From Rhodamnia argentea (Eukaryota; Streptophyta; Magnoliopsida; Myrtales; Myrtaceae), in assembly GCF_020921035.1 (NCBI RefSeq), contig NC_063156.1, forward strand, positions 7,688,001-7,752,000: DNA of 64,000 nt, written 5' to 3'. Each line of letters begins with the position of its first letter. The stretch's first letter is position 1. The translations under genes were made by a program, and so were the position numbers. Under the pieces are notes generated by a model. That model saw nothing but the letters and a program-made list of their open reading frames with translations, was not told the DNA's origin and did no database searches. This document shows, one piece after another, positions 36,669-48,500 of the stretch.

Positions 36669-38768
36669 GCCCCATTAAATAACCGACGTTCAAATTAGTG
36701 ATTTTCGATCAAAATTTATCGAGTTGATTCAATTAACAAAATGTGAAAAAATTTACGACGGTTTAAGATCTTTTTTTTTTTCCTGTTGCATCCTGTAAAC
36801 AGTCGCGAACGAGTTTGCAAGTCGATGAAAGCAATCTTAAAACATAGAAAAAGGGTGTTTAACCAGATAATGCTCAACGTTATAACAATATCTGCATGAA
36901 ACACCTTTTTTTTTTTTCTATTTTATTTATCTTTTCCTTATTGCATTTTTTATGTATAAAAAGAATAGTGATCGCAACGTCGCTCAAGGTGAGGAACAGA
37001 TAATAGTGGTGGCAACGTCGCTCGAGGTGAGGAACAGAGACCCGTCGGGGCTTTGGAATGTCACTGTCGCCGTAAGAAGCTGGTTTGGAAAATCTGAGGA
37101 CCTGACATTGAAATCCTGCCAATCACCCAAAAATTTAATGCCCAAGCTGAAGTTTTCATTTTCAACTCATCGATAGAAGTGATTAGTCAATAAGATATAT
37201 TTCCTATATGGATAACAATTTATACTTGAATTTTTCCATGGACGATAGAAATGATCATTTTCAAATAAACACTTTTCAAACTATTTATTTGAGCATTAAA
37301 ATCATATTCTATAACGACCCAAAGAATGACGAAAGTAGAATATTTTATGTTCCTTGATAAGAAGAGAAATAGAAGGTCAAACCAGAGCGGAGGATCGTAA
37401 AACATTTCGATGCCAAAACTCGAGTGTATTACTTGATAAGAAACATTTAGGACTTCCGGCTTATTCATCCCTCACAGTATTGATGTTCTACTTCGTTTGT
37501 TTCTTGACAAGCGAATTATTTGAAAAATATTTTTCCTAAAAATTGAACGCTTTGAAAAATGAACGAGAGAAAAAAAATTTCATTGTTAACGAAAATGCTT
37601 CGACATAAAATGTTAACGATAATGAAAACATCTTTATTGGCAATTATTTCAAGTGATGAGAGCTGTCATTTTTAAGAAAATATTTTTCAAATCAGTCGAT
37701 TTTCACGAAACAAATAAAGCCTTAATATCTTTCAAAAAATTGCAAAATTAGGGAAATTCGACCGCCGGTAAATATATTTAGGAGACCAGTCTCGCCTTCA
37801 ATGTGAATTGTTGGATAAAAAGGCACGCACACAGAAACGGGAATCGTCATATCTGCTTTGCGAAACTTGTTTTCTATCAGAAGTTACTGGTGTAAAAAGG
37901 AAAGTTACCGAGGCAAAGGTGACCAAACTTATATCTGAATATGAAAAGTTACGAGGAGACAAAAACAAAAAACAAAACTAATACATAGTTGCAAAACTTT
38001 ACAAAGAGAGATTGATCACGTTTTTAGGATGCCAACCCCATAAACATAGTTGCACAAGCAGATAACATAAGAAGATTGAATGACCTCTCCTGTTTAGGAT
38101 GACCAACCTAGTCCAATATTTACAGACATGTTTTTTTTTTTTGTTGAGAAAGTGGTCAACCTTAGGTGAATTTACATGGAGGAGGAATGCTGAAGTGAAA
38201 AAAGAAACAAAGGAGATCATCAGAATAGCAAGTAAAGTAGAAAGTAAGAAACATACAAGCTGGTAACTTTAAGAGAATCTTCCCCAACAGATGTAGCGGG
38301 CGCTGATTCACCGGGACCCGAAGTTTCATTTCGCTGTAACCAGAGTCGTTCTCGATGACATCATAATCTATCAAGCAGTAATGACATTTAATATTCTTTT
38401 CTTATCCGAGTCGAAGATGGAGATAGCAAAACAGATAAGGAAAGCTGAAAAGTATTGCGCTCTACCTATTGTGTGCGCACTCCGCATGTAAGGATCGAGA
38501 GATCAGCAAATGTTTGGGAAGATGAACTTCATTCGGATTACTAAGAGCAGCACCCAATGATGCCACACCAACTCAAAGTTTGTACAATAGATGCTTGAAT
38601 TACATAGGTGATTAGTAGCACTAGATAACCAAACCAAAAATTTGGCCCAGTGATTAGGTAAACCTCTGTCTTTGAATCGGCATCATCCTGCTAGTTAAAA
38701 ATATATGAAAAACATAGTGCGAGAATGGCCACCGGATTAGATCACTTCTAAAATCATACAAATGCTTC

Positions 38769-39688
38769 CTAAAAGTTACTACTGCCTGCTTGAACTCGAG
38801 ACTCATAGAAAAGTCTCACGGTTGAGTAGATGTGCGAAGGTTCGGCCATTGCCCCATTTCCGTAGTCACCACAAGCCAGCCTCTTTGATACAGGAGGAAT
38901 CAGAGATATTCCGAGCTCATCAACTGTCATAAGATGCCGCTCGGTGAACGGGTTATTCCACATGAGAGTGTTCATAGCTGGTGCGACAAAGAGGGGCTTG
39001 GCGTAGTCCCATGCTCGTACTATGCATGTTAGCAGATTGTCGCACAAGCCTCCTGCAATCTACAATGACACGGCACAAAGAACTAACAGATCAAAATCTT
39101 TCTCCATAACCAAAGGAAGGAAAATTAAATGAACAAAGAGAAATTGAATTGACTTCAATATGAATCTGCGATGACCACAAAATCAAAATCTTGTTATAGG
39201 ATAAAAAAATTTATGCCCTCTCCAGATGACCCAACAGTACATTGAAGTACATAACTTCAGACACTAACCAAGAAATAACTCCATGAACCAAGTATCTAGT
39301 ACGAAACAACAAGAAGAATATCCAGATTGCTCGTATGCTTTACCTTGCCCAGCGTATTCGCCGATAGTGGAGCAATGATCATGATATCGGCCCATCGGCG
39401 CAGCTCAATATGAAGGACGCTGTCCCCTAATTTATTCCAACTTGACCACTCATCCTCGTCAGTGTAAAGTACCACATCCCTGGGCAGTGATGCTCTATCA
39501 ATGAAATGTAAAGAAGCCCTAGTGGCAACTGCTTTCACTTCGGCCCACTCGGAGAAACAATGACAGAGGTTCCCAAACTTGATTGCGGCCACGCTTCCAC
39601 TAGCGGCCAGCAATATCCGCGGTTTCCTTGGAGCACCATTGGTTGGTACTGGCCCTCTTTCAATACCTGCAGTTTCAGCCGATGCCAT
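38769..39688 (-). CDS. HAL3: Phosphopantothenoylcysteine decarboxylase (HAL3)
   Basis: Two coding exons, 39688-39344 and 39059-38769, give 211 residues, about the normal length (209 in Arabidopsis HAL3a). It is an FMN-dependent enzyme that decarboxylates 4'-phosphopantothenoylcysteine to phosphopantetheine in coenzyme A synthesis; HAL3 proteins also affect salt tolerance and growth. The catalytic residues are present: His93 in LHIELRRWAD, Asn145 in the PAMNTLMW motif (142-149), and Cys178 in the flexible flap ACGDYGNGAM. LLAASGSVAAIK (26-37) is the flavin-binding start. A leader intron is likely: a donor follows 40749 on the minus strand and an acceptor lies just before the ATG (tcggtag). A Pack-MULE begins about 1.3 kb upstream of the ATG and roughly 200 bases beyond the leader donor. 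Confidence 0.94.
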
Positions 39689-40204
39689 CCACACCTACCG
39701 ATCGAAAAGGAAAAGCAGGAACATCATCAGAAACAGTCTGTAAAGTTTGCCCAACAAGTCAGTTAAAATTAAGATCTCAACGCTAATCGATCAACACATC
39801 TAAGCAAGCAAATTCCAACCGTGAGACATAAGAAAAACAGCACCTTTTCCTAACAAGAACTAATTCTCGAAAAAGGGCTTGCAGAGAAATAATGACAACT
39901 CAAAGCAGCACCGAGTCTCTGGTTCCCCATTCTACAAATCAAACATATTCTACATAGTGATCATGATAACTATACGAGATTCTCGATATGAACCGCACCA
40001 CTAGTGCCAAGTTCATGGTATGCAATTCGAATCTCAAACTGAAGTATTATGAATTCGCGGTAAGCCCGTGCCCACAATCAAGCAGATGTAAATCCACCTT
40101 ACTCAATCAGCAAAGGTCTCATCCAGTAAAATTACGACTAGACACCCATCAACCCTTTCACATTCTCGGACAAACAATCCCGAAACCTCGCCATTGGTAG
40201 ATGC

Positions 40205-40230
40205 CACTCCCACTCCCACTCCCACTTTCT
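40205..40230 (+). repeat. cccact hexanucleotide repeat
   Basis: Four tandem copies of a tcccac/cccact unit lie inside the probable leader intron of HAL3. Confidence 0.8.
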
Positions 40231-40947
40231 GCTTTACGTGGCACCAAAGCGAACGCGGCCTGTAAATGGCACCACCCGTCAAGGCGGGCCATGTTACCAT
40301 TTTCCCTCATTCAAATCCCAAACGCTAGCTAACGATATCCTCCTCCAATTACAACGCCCACGCGAAGCAAAAACTTCCATAATTCCTCCTCAACAGTTGA
40401 TTAAACTCAACTAAACGCCGGAAAAAGATCGATTCAATTCCATTTCCGTTCACCAGTCAACTCCCACGAACAAGTATTTAGACGTCGCAAAAGAATTAGA
40501 AGAAGAAGCAGCAGCAGCAGCAGCACAACCTCTTCGTCCTTCGGGTACTTCAAAAGTCCTAGAACACGCTAGACGAAAGACACGCGAAACCGGAACCGGC
40601 CAAAGTGAAAAAAAGCATAGCCACTCCACGCCCAAACGCCTGGAACTCGGAGATCGAGATGTGGGCTCGGGCTCAAACGCGAGCTAGGGCTTTTACGCAA
40701 GTGGAAATGCGCGTAATTTGAGAGACGAGGATCGCGAGCTACTGCTACCTGATCACACAGAAAAAAGCAAGACTTTGCTTACCAAACAGAGAGTCGCTGG
40801 CGACGAGAAGACAGAGACCCCCAGATCCGCGCGGTTGGCTCGCGCTGACTGACGGCGGACCAGGGCTCGTGCGAACCGCCGGGAGGTTGAAGAACCGGTC
40901 TGCTTGGCAATCGTTTGCTCCTGCGCGGTCTCCGGGTTCGGGGGTCA

Positions 40948-40956
40948 AAGAATTTG
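40948..40956. repeat. 9-bp target site duplication, left
   Basis: The word aagaatttg directly precedes the left end of the Mutator-like element and recurs exactly at 42741-42749, directly after its right end. A 9-bp duplication is the Mutator superfamily signature. Confidence 0.9.
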
Positions 40957-41240
40957 GGGAAAATTCCAATTAAGGGCATCAAGTGGCCTGATTTTTTGAA
41001 AAAAGTGCTTAAAGTGAACTTCGTTTCGAAGAAGGCGCTGAAGTGCTTCTTTTATTTCAAAAAAGGACCTGGTCAAAGGGTATTTCTGTCTTTTACTCTT
41101 TTTTACAATTTTATCTTTTTTTTTTCTGCTTTCCTTTTCTTTTCATTTTTCCTTTCCTTTTTTTCTTTTTCCCCTCCCCTCCCCTCACCCAGCCACGGTC
41201 CACCATTGACGTCCACCTGTAATCCTCCCAAAAAGAAGAG

Positions 41241-41661
41241 CATGGCTCGAGACAACACCCTCCTCTGGGGAAGGGACTGTGCCGAGGCCTTTGAAGATAT
41301 CCCGGCAAGTGAGGAACAGATCCTAGAGGGCCATCGGGAACGGCACAACGCGATGTCGCTTGATCCTCCTGGTGCACCTCTTCCTCCCGATAACCCCATT
41401 GATATACCCAACCCTGCTATGATTCACGTGCCCGACCAACGTCCCGTTCATGCCCCGATCCACCAACCTCACCCCTATCCTCATTCGAAACTCGTTTCCA
41501 ATCACTACCTACCTCTCTCGGAAGCAATGTCGCGAGCTGGTCAAGAGCAATCGCGAGAGGTTCTAGAAACCTCGATTTTCATCTCGATGCTTCAACTCCA
41601 GCCGAGATTTTTGCCACGTCGATCAGCTGCGAACACTATTACGAATTGTTCAACGATATAA
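41241..41661 (+). pseudogene. Open frame inside the Pack-MULE, plus strand, unidentified
   Basis: An ATG-led frame of about 139 codons starts MARDNTLLWGRDCAEAF and contains a Pro/His-rich stretch (about 40-80). It starts directly after the left inverted repeat. Codon-like composition suggests a captured piece of a host gene, but I do not recognise the family and no expression evidence is visible. Confidence 0.3.
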
Positions 41662-41989
41662 GGGACTAAAGAACCGTGTTGAGTCGAACCAAAAACCAAA
41701 GTGATAACTTCGTTAAAACACGTGGACCCACAACGTTGAAGACGACCCAGTTGCTCAAGCGAACGTACGTGGAGCCTCGTCTTGTGACGACGATCAATGG
41801 GTAGGCAACGAATCGGATGGAGGAGGAAAGAGTAAGCGAAAAAAAAAAATAGAGGTAAGCTTTGAGATGAGATGGAAGTTGGGGAGAGAGAGAGAGAGGT
41901 GGTGGGAAGTAAACAGTAAGAGGAATAAGATAGATATACAGGCGCTGCAGGGGAGAGGAAAACCGGGGGCCATCTCGGGTGGGCGCGTA

Positions 41990-42384
41990 GTCCTCCACAC
42001 GCGACGATCACCTTCCTCCTCCACCCTCCCATGTGTGCGTCGTCCTCCTACTCCCCTTGCTCCTCCCGGTTCAGCGCTTTGAGCAAAGCATGCGAGGCCC
42101 CGCAGATCGGGTAGTACACCACCGGCATCGACAAAGGACATGACCACGCGCACGAGCACGAGCACGAGCATGGCCATCACAATCTTGAGAAGCGGCTTCT
42201 CCGCCAGAGCGTGAGCTCGCTGTGGCCCATCTTTGTCGTAGGCGTTGCGGTGGATGTACGCAACAAACCGCTTCTTGAGCTCGGCCGGGTTCTCCGGCGT
42301 CGGCCTCCGGCTACGGCTTGAGGAGGGGACGGTCATCCTTGTCGGCAGGGCGGTGGGGGACAGGTCTTTGAGCTCGCTTTTCAT
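41990..42384 (-). pseudogene. Open frame inside the Pack-MULE, minus strand, unidentified
   Basis: On the minus strand a frame starts MKSELKDLSPTALPTRM. It includes a basic Pro-rich segment, then KKRFVAYIHRNAYDKDGPQR and a hydrophobic helix (IVMAMLVLVLVRVVMSF). The order of a basic region followed by a single membrane helix suggests a piece of a host membrane protein rather than transposase. The source gene is not recognised, and the frame runs on into low-complexity sequence. Confidence 0.3.
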
Positions 42385-42740
42385 GGTGGAGGGGAAATTC
42401 TGCTGGCGTTGCGGGGGGCGTTTCCATGAAATCGGAGCACCGGTGGCAGCGGTGCACTATGGAGGAGGAAGAGAGGAGTGCTTCATCAATGGTGGACCGT
42501 GGCTGGGAGAGTGGAGGGGAGGGGAAAAAGAAAAAAGGGAAAGGAAAAAATGAAAAGAAAAGGAAAGCAGAAAAAAAAGAAGATAAAATTGTAAAAAAGA
42601 GTAAAAGACATAAACACCCTTCGGCCGGGCCCTTTTTTGAAACAAAAAGAACACTTTAGGCCCTTATTCGAAACAAAGTCCAATTTAAGCCCTTTTTTGA
42701 AAAAATCAGGCCACTTGAGGCCCTTAATTGGAATTTTCCC

Positions 42741-42749
42741 AAGAATTTG
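42741..42749. repeat. 9-bp target site duplication, right
   Basis: This exact copy of aagaatttg immediately follows the right inverted repeat and matches 40948-40956. Confidence 0.9.
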
Positions 42750-42889
42750 GAAGGTGGATATATATATTATATATTTTGGGGGTGTCAGAAGAGAGAGAAT
42801 TTAAATATGAGCCTCTTATATTTCTAAAAAAGAAATAATCAATAAAATGTTAAGAAATGAAGTCCATGGCTTACTTATGTTATTTTGTG

Positions 42890-43739
42890 AGCCTTATTTT
42901 TTCAAATAAGAGCTTAAAGTAGATATTATTTTAAATAAAGGCTTGAAATATTTAAATTATCTCAAAAAAGAACCTGGCTAACGAACATTTTCGTCTTTTG
43001 CTCCTTTGCCTTTCTTTTTTGTTTTACCTTTTTTCTGTTTTTTTCCTTTCATTTTTCTTTTTCCTCTCTCCTCCCCTAGCCATCGTCGGCCTCGGCCTTG
43101 GGCTCGGGCTCGGGCCGGGGCAACCCTAGCGCGATGCCTAGCTTGGCCTCCGCTTGCGTCGGTTATGGGCCAATTGTCATCCTCAACGGCCTATGTACCT
43201 GGCCGTCGTGACTTTGACCCAGACCTTGATGGCCACTCGATTTTCAAGTCAAAGGCCATGATCTGACCAATGCTCAAGGAGGGAGCCAGAGAGTCCGCCG
43301 CCCCCGATCTCTCCGTCTCCGTTTCTTATGTCCCTGACGGGTGTCTAGCCCGCGTCTTCCAATTCCTAGGCTTCGATGATCGAAGCTGGTGCTCCCTCGT
43401 GTGCCATCGTTGGCTCACGATCGAAGGTCAGAGTTGCCACAGGCACGCTCTCAATGCTTTGTCAGAGTCGTTGGACGCTACACCGGCGTTGGGCAAGGAT
43501 CGCCGTCGCCAAATTCGACGACCGCGAGGAGGGGAAGAGGAAAAAGGGAAAAAATAAAAGACAAGGAAAAGAGAAAAACAGAAAAAGAAAAAATGAGGGA
43601 AATCTAAAAAAAGATAAATGACCACAAACGCCCTTGGGCTAAACCCTTCTTTGAAACAACGAGAGCAATCCATGCCCTTATTTGAAAAAATAAAGGCACT
43701 TCAGACCCTTATTTAGAATACCCTTATTTAGAATTTTTC
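42890..43739. mobile_element. Decayed second Pack-MULE of the same family
   Basis: The right end (43590-43739: cttgggctaaacccttcttt, then cccttatttagaatttttc) resembles the right arm of the element at 40957, including the purine-rich tract at 43510-43600. The left arm (about 42890-43080) carries the same phrases inverted, ending in a pyrimidine tract. The arms are much more diverged than those of its neighbour, and I find no clean target duplication, so the ends are approximate. The interior holds a fragment of an F-box gene. Confidence 0.6.
43165..43480 (+). pseudogene. Captured fragment of a SKIP2/VFB-type F-box gene
   Basis: The reading starts MGQLSSSTAYV, the typical N-terminus of SKIP2/VIER F-box proteins. 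After an in-frame TGA at 43264-43266 it continues in the same frame with VPDGCLARVFQFLGFDDRSW and CSLVCHRWLTIEGQSCHRHA, which is the F-box. Homology fades after about 43480, before any leucine-rich repeats. The full-length family has about 500-530 residues, so only the first fifth is present. The internal stop and the truncation mean it cannot make a working SCF adaptor. It lies inside a transposon, so it is a transduplicated piece of a host gene elsewhere in the genome. Confidence 0.75.
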
Positions 43740-44214
43740 TGTATATATATAAAGGTATGGAAAGCTTCGGGGTGATTTTCATCCAATAAAAATCAAATTA
43801 AAATTGCCAGATTTGAAAATAAAAGGAGCAAGCAAAATGGAAAATTGAAGTCGCTTCGGATAGACCCAAAATCGAAAACCAACAGAAATTAAATGAATAT
43901 TTGGAAAAGTTCAGCTTATAACCCTGAATACTCATTGTCGGCAATACAATATATCTAAATATACATGTGAACAATAATATTTTTAGTTCCGTTTATTTTC
44001 GTCAATACTAGTAATCACTTTTAGAAAAATATTTTTTTTAAAATCATTTATTTTTGGTTTTTTTTAAAGGAAACTGTTTTCACGAATTATTTTTAATGTT
44101 TGGCGTTTGATAAGAAATTAGGATCTAGGGAAGCTTTTCCGTAAACCGAAACAAGAACGGAATTTCTGTGTGTTCAAGAAAAGAATAAGGTACACTCAAG
44201 TTTTTTTAAATCTT

Positions 44215-44490
44215 CGCCTGCCGGTTTCGGTTCCACGAAAAGGTGGAACCGGCGGTTCGGACCGGTTCGATTCCGATTCCGGTTTGGAACTGCCGGTTCT
44301 CAAGCTCAACGGCTCTTTCCCCCGGGCCTCCCCTTTATATATATATATATTTATATATATATATATATATATATAAAAAACAAGTCGGAACCGGCGGTTC
44401 CAAGCCGGTTTCGACAATTATGGAATCGTGGACTCAATCAACGGGCCGATTCCGGGCCGGTCAACGAGGCCGGTTCCGGATCCACGATTC
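44215..44490. repeat. ggaaccgg/ccggttcc-rich repeat block
   Basis: Many overlapping copies of the word ggaaccgg or its inverse (ccggttcc, ccggttc, accggcggttc) are packed into about 275 bases on both strands, with a TA microsatellite in the middle. Such subterminal motif clusters occur in some plant transposons as transposase-binding sites, but no ends could be placed. Confidence 0.5.
44336..44377 (+). repeat. TA microsatellite
   Basis: About twenty ta dinucleotides with one interruption, inside the accgg-rich block. Confidence 0.85.
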
Positions 44491-45551
44491 CATTTGGTCA
44501 TGTCTATTTCTATCTGCTACCTAGATATTCAAACAACAACCCTTTTTTCCGGCCATGGTGAAAAAGGATTGAGAAGGCCATGTGCTAAGCATAGTGACAC
44601 CGATTTGCTCTGACGAGGGAGATTTTGATTTCTACTAGCCGGAAGAAAGGTGAACTGACCTCGAAGCTTTAGGAATTTTTTTTTTCCTCGATGGAATGAC
44701 ATGGAAGTTAAAGCCTTTAGAGCGACAGAATACGACTTTCTTTTAGAGTGAGAGAATAAGATTTTCTCTTTTGACAAAAAAAACAAGTCACTTTCCTTGG
44801 ATCACTAAACAAATTAAAACTAACCATTTTTTTCTAAAATAATTTTCACGAAAAATAATTTCTCTTATCACGAATTTATCAATTCAGTGCATGGAAAATA
44901 TTTTCCGTGCATTGATTAATTTTCCGTCATCCAAATATCGAAAAAGTCGAAAAACGATTGTCCTTAAATAATTTTCCTTTGAACAAACGGACGAGGCCGT
45001 TGCAACAACAACGCGCACTTGACCACAATATGGAATGTGCTCTTAAGCATGCTTAGAAAGAATACCACGGTACCTGGCTCTTCAAATTCATGGCTTGAGC
45101 ATTAAAAGGATTTATACATTGCTCAACCATAAAGAATCCTCAATGTATTGAAGCAAAGACACGAAAAAGCTACCAAATCATTCTCTAATCGCTTATTCTT
45201 TTGGCCTCCTTTTGCACATCCAAATCTGCATCCAATTTGCTGCTGTTTGTTGAGATCTGCCCCGATGCTCCGATGAGATCACTACAGCACTTGACAGAAA
45301 AGGCTTTTGTGGGCTCTTCACGCCAATCGACGGGTATTGAGCTCCGGCAAAGAGCCCTTCTATGGACAACTACGCCTTTTATGAACATCAACTGGCTCAT
45401 CCTATAGAGAAGGGAAAGAGCACGGGGGAATGACTAATGAGAAAGATGTCCTCACGCTGGAAGGTTGATGCAACGTTCAAGACCCATGCAAGGGCCCTCT
45501 ACAGAGTAATGGTGGCACGCTCAAAGCCGGGATGGTGTGCAGGCTCGAGGG

Positions 45552-48500
45552 TCATAAAAAGTCCATCGGAAGGTCCAAGTCATCCTGATTTTCCCTCGCT
45601 TTAGGCCGGGATCTCCTGTGCCCGGATTCTCTTCTTGTGCGGCTGCCGCTAGCTAATCTATCAGCCTCTTCAAAACCGTAATATTCTTCGACTTCGTTCG
45701 AGGATTTCCCAACGTTCTGGGCACCCCACCAACCCTGGCACATGTGATGAAAGTTGCTAAGTAGGGGGAATTTACGTAAGACTGAAACAAAGGGCACATG
45801 GACTAAAAACCAAGTTAAGAGGTGCTTATATCGACTAAGAAATGACTTCAAGTTTATATCAGAGATGCTCTAGAGACCATCGTTGAGCACGTAGCAAAGA
45901 AACAGCTGTTGATATGCTAAATGTTCTAGAGGACACGATGATTGGTTAGTGTCGATTCTGAGGTACCTTTGTTAGCCTCTGTAAGTGCCCTGCTGCAGCT
46001 TCATGCACAAATACTTTATCCGATGCAACTTCTAGCACATCCTCCACAAACAAAGCATAAGTACTCACCTGAAACAACAGCAAGAATATTAAACACGAAT
46101 TTTGCAGTTGACCATATTCCATAAAATACCCATCAAGGCCCCACACAAGCACGGGCCTGCAGACACAGAAATTCACATTGCAAGATTCAGAAGGAATGCT
46201 TCACCTACCAAATTAGATGGAATGAGTGAGATACCAAATGAATCAAGCTGAAGGGACTCGAGAGCCCCTGAATTAACATTAAACGTATAACCTCTGACCT
46301 AGAAAACACCAAAAGGAAGTTAGTTAAGAAAGATAACACTTGTAATAATGCTGACACATTATAACTCCTGCAAAATATCATTATACCTTGCCAATACTTC
46401 TTCTGCCGGGAATTACAACTTCATACCCCACCTAACAGAAATAGAAAGTTAAGTTCTCACTAGTAAACTTATGCACAAGATCCGGAAACAAGCAAGCAAC
46501 TGATGCAGAAAACTTAACAGTTTCAGGTACAGAATTTATGATTCCCTTAATATAGCACGCTTGTCAAATAGCCAGCAGTTACAAAGTATTCACATTCCCT
46601 TTCTTAAAAGGAGTTGGAAAGGTAAGGTACAGAATATAGCCAAGCCACAACTCCACCATCCTTTTGATATGCTAATATGAGTTGATTGATTGACAATGTT
46701 TTGTGCACCTCTCTCTGGAACAGGTCGATTTTACAAAGAGAATTTAACCCAAATCATCGTCAATCCTCATTCAGGCCTTCCTTAGACAAGTTCCATGACA
46801 AGTTGAGCACACGATCCTACTTATGCCGATAAATAAGATGAAAATCAAGAGAGAAGGAACTCTAGTGTACAGAAACATACCAATGTCTCCAGCCCCACCA
46901 TTTTCAACTCATTCTCCATTACCCTCTCATTCTCAACAAGCACGACATCACCGACCTGTGCAACAAAGCTTTGGGCGCTGTATTAACCATCAAAGAAACA
47001 ACTCAAGCAAGAACTTGAAGGCCTTAATATATCAAACGCCTCGGACTCATTGACAAATATATCTACTATGTTCATAGTCAAATTTACTCCAAATAACTAC
47101 TAAGCAATGACTCTGAATATCAGCTAAGAAAAGTGGTGGAACCTTAAATTCACGACTAATATACATCACAACAGCGAACATCTCACTATGCCACAGAGTA
47201 AATGCACCCATCATGATTATTATGCAGACAAAAGGGAAATGTAAGGTTACTGAGTGAAGAAAAAGCAAAAAATAAATAAGCACCTGGCAGACGTCTTCGA
47301 GAAGAAATCTCTCTGAATCACCAGAAAGCAAATTTGGTCTCACTTCCACAATCACGACATTCCACTAGTCCAAAGAAAAATCTCGTATTAAAGATGACAA
47401 TCTCCAATTCTGACAAGCAATGTAATGTGCCCTTGTAATGAGTCGAAAGAAAAATCTTGTATGAAAGATGACAATCTCCAATTACCATAAGCAATGGACA
47501 CATGAAAAATTTCGTATTAAAGATGAAAATCTCCAATTACCATAGGCAATGAATACGAGAATAATCAAGACTGCACATAAACCTGATTCTTCCCTAAATC
47601 AGTGGTTTTTCAATGGATACTCCATTATCAAGTGATTGCCAAGGCAAACTCAACTTGAGGACTGATTAAGTAGTCCAATCAAGTACCAAAGCAAATGCGG
47701 GTTCTCTTATGTACATCCCTATCTTCCTCCAACTATCAAATAAATTTAGCTAACTACAAATGAGATGCCAAAAGCAAAAAGTAAACAAATGTGCAGACCA
47801 GCATGAATTATCTGTCGATTTAGCTTTCGTTGAAGTGGTATGTCTGACTGACTCAACATTTGAATACTATAAACTCCAGGAGTTGGTATTTAAAGACAAT
47901 TTCAAACCTTCCTTAACAATTATAGTCACCTGCCATAGCACAACCCACTTAGATTTGTCAATGGATAATCTTCAGCAGGCACGAGAGATTTTGCTTTCCT
48001 AAACGGATAAGAGAAAACCACAAGAACCAATATGAAGAACTCCAACCACTTACCGCGGCGGTATCCACCCAGAGCTGAGAGACGAACCCCAAGCTAAGAG
48101 CCGATTCGATGCTGATCACTTGCTTCGCCACCATACTCGATCGCCTCATCACCTGTCGCCCACACCTCACCCTCAATTTACTCTCCGGTTCCTCTTCCCT
48201 CCTCAGTTCGAGACTGGCATCGCCGCCTTCACTTCGACGCACCTCCCCCTCTTCCCCATCGGACACCGCCGGCGTTTCGGCACCCAAGTTTCCGCCTTCC
48301 GCCGCATTGCTCCTGCCGATTCCACTTCCCTCTTTCGATTCCGCGTCGCTGCTTCGATCCGTCTCCAGTTCGAAGTGCCGGGAATCCCCGTCATCCTTGA
48401 ACCCTAGTTGGCTGCAGGACTCGCGACCCCGGGAATCGAAGTTGGCGCCCCTCCCGGAGGCACCGTCGGCTAACTTCGCCGTCGAATGCCCAGAATACGG

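Larger units (their letters stand above)
31933..38768. other. ALA1 leader/promoter and repeat-rich gap to HAL3
   Basis: The part up to about 33260 holds the ALA1 5' leader and promoter. It includes a GA-rich segment at 33120-33190, and the leader probably has an intron (donor 32674). From 33260 to 38768 I find no gene. The sequence is AT-rich and dominated by small transposon remnants, including three GC-rich islands listed separately. A decayed tRNA-like motif (tggcccagtgattagg) sits at 38643-38658. Confidence 0.5.
39689..40956. other. HAL3 leader intron, first leader exon and promoter
   Basis: This 1.27-kb stretch has no coding gene of its own. It holds the probable leader intron, which contains a CAG/GAA-rich tract at 40498-40526 and a four-fold cccact repeat at 40205-40228. 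The leader exon runs upwards from 40749, and the core promoter is squeezed between that exon and the transposon at 40957. Confidence 0.5.
40957..42740. mobile_element. Mutator-like element with long TIRs, Pack-MULE type
   Basis: The 1784-bp element starts with gggaaaattccaattaaggg and ends with its exact reverse complement. The inverted repeats run about 250 bp (40957-41208 and 42487-42740) and differ at a modest number of positions. Each arm has a unique outer part, then a long pyrimidine or purine tract, then ccacggtccaccattg or its complement. A perfect 9-bp target duplication flanks it. The interior (about 1.28 kb) is GC-rich and encodes no transposase that I can see. It has open frames on both strands (plus strand from 41241, minus strand up to 42384) that look like pieces of captured genes, which I could not name. 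It is therefore non-autonomous. Confidence 0.88.
43740..45551. other. Repeat-rich gap before the PRC-barrel gene
   Basis: No gene is seen. AT-rich blocks with gttt.tttt/aacaaacgg ends at 43980-44110 and 44810-45000 look like parts of a MITE family. Between them lies a GC-rich, accgg-rich block with a TA microsatellite. The final 350 bases probably include the 3' untranslated region of the PRC-barrel gene. Confidence 0.45.

Noticed and set aside
38641-38690. tRNA-like motif tggcccagtgattagg followed by gaatcgg
   Set aside because: No cloverleaf can be formed and the B box is poor. It is at most a decayed SINE piece, so I did not list it as an RNA gene.
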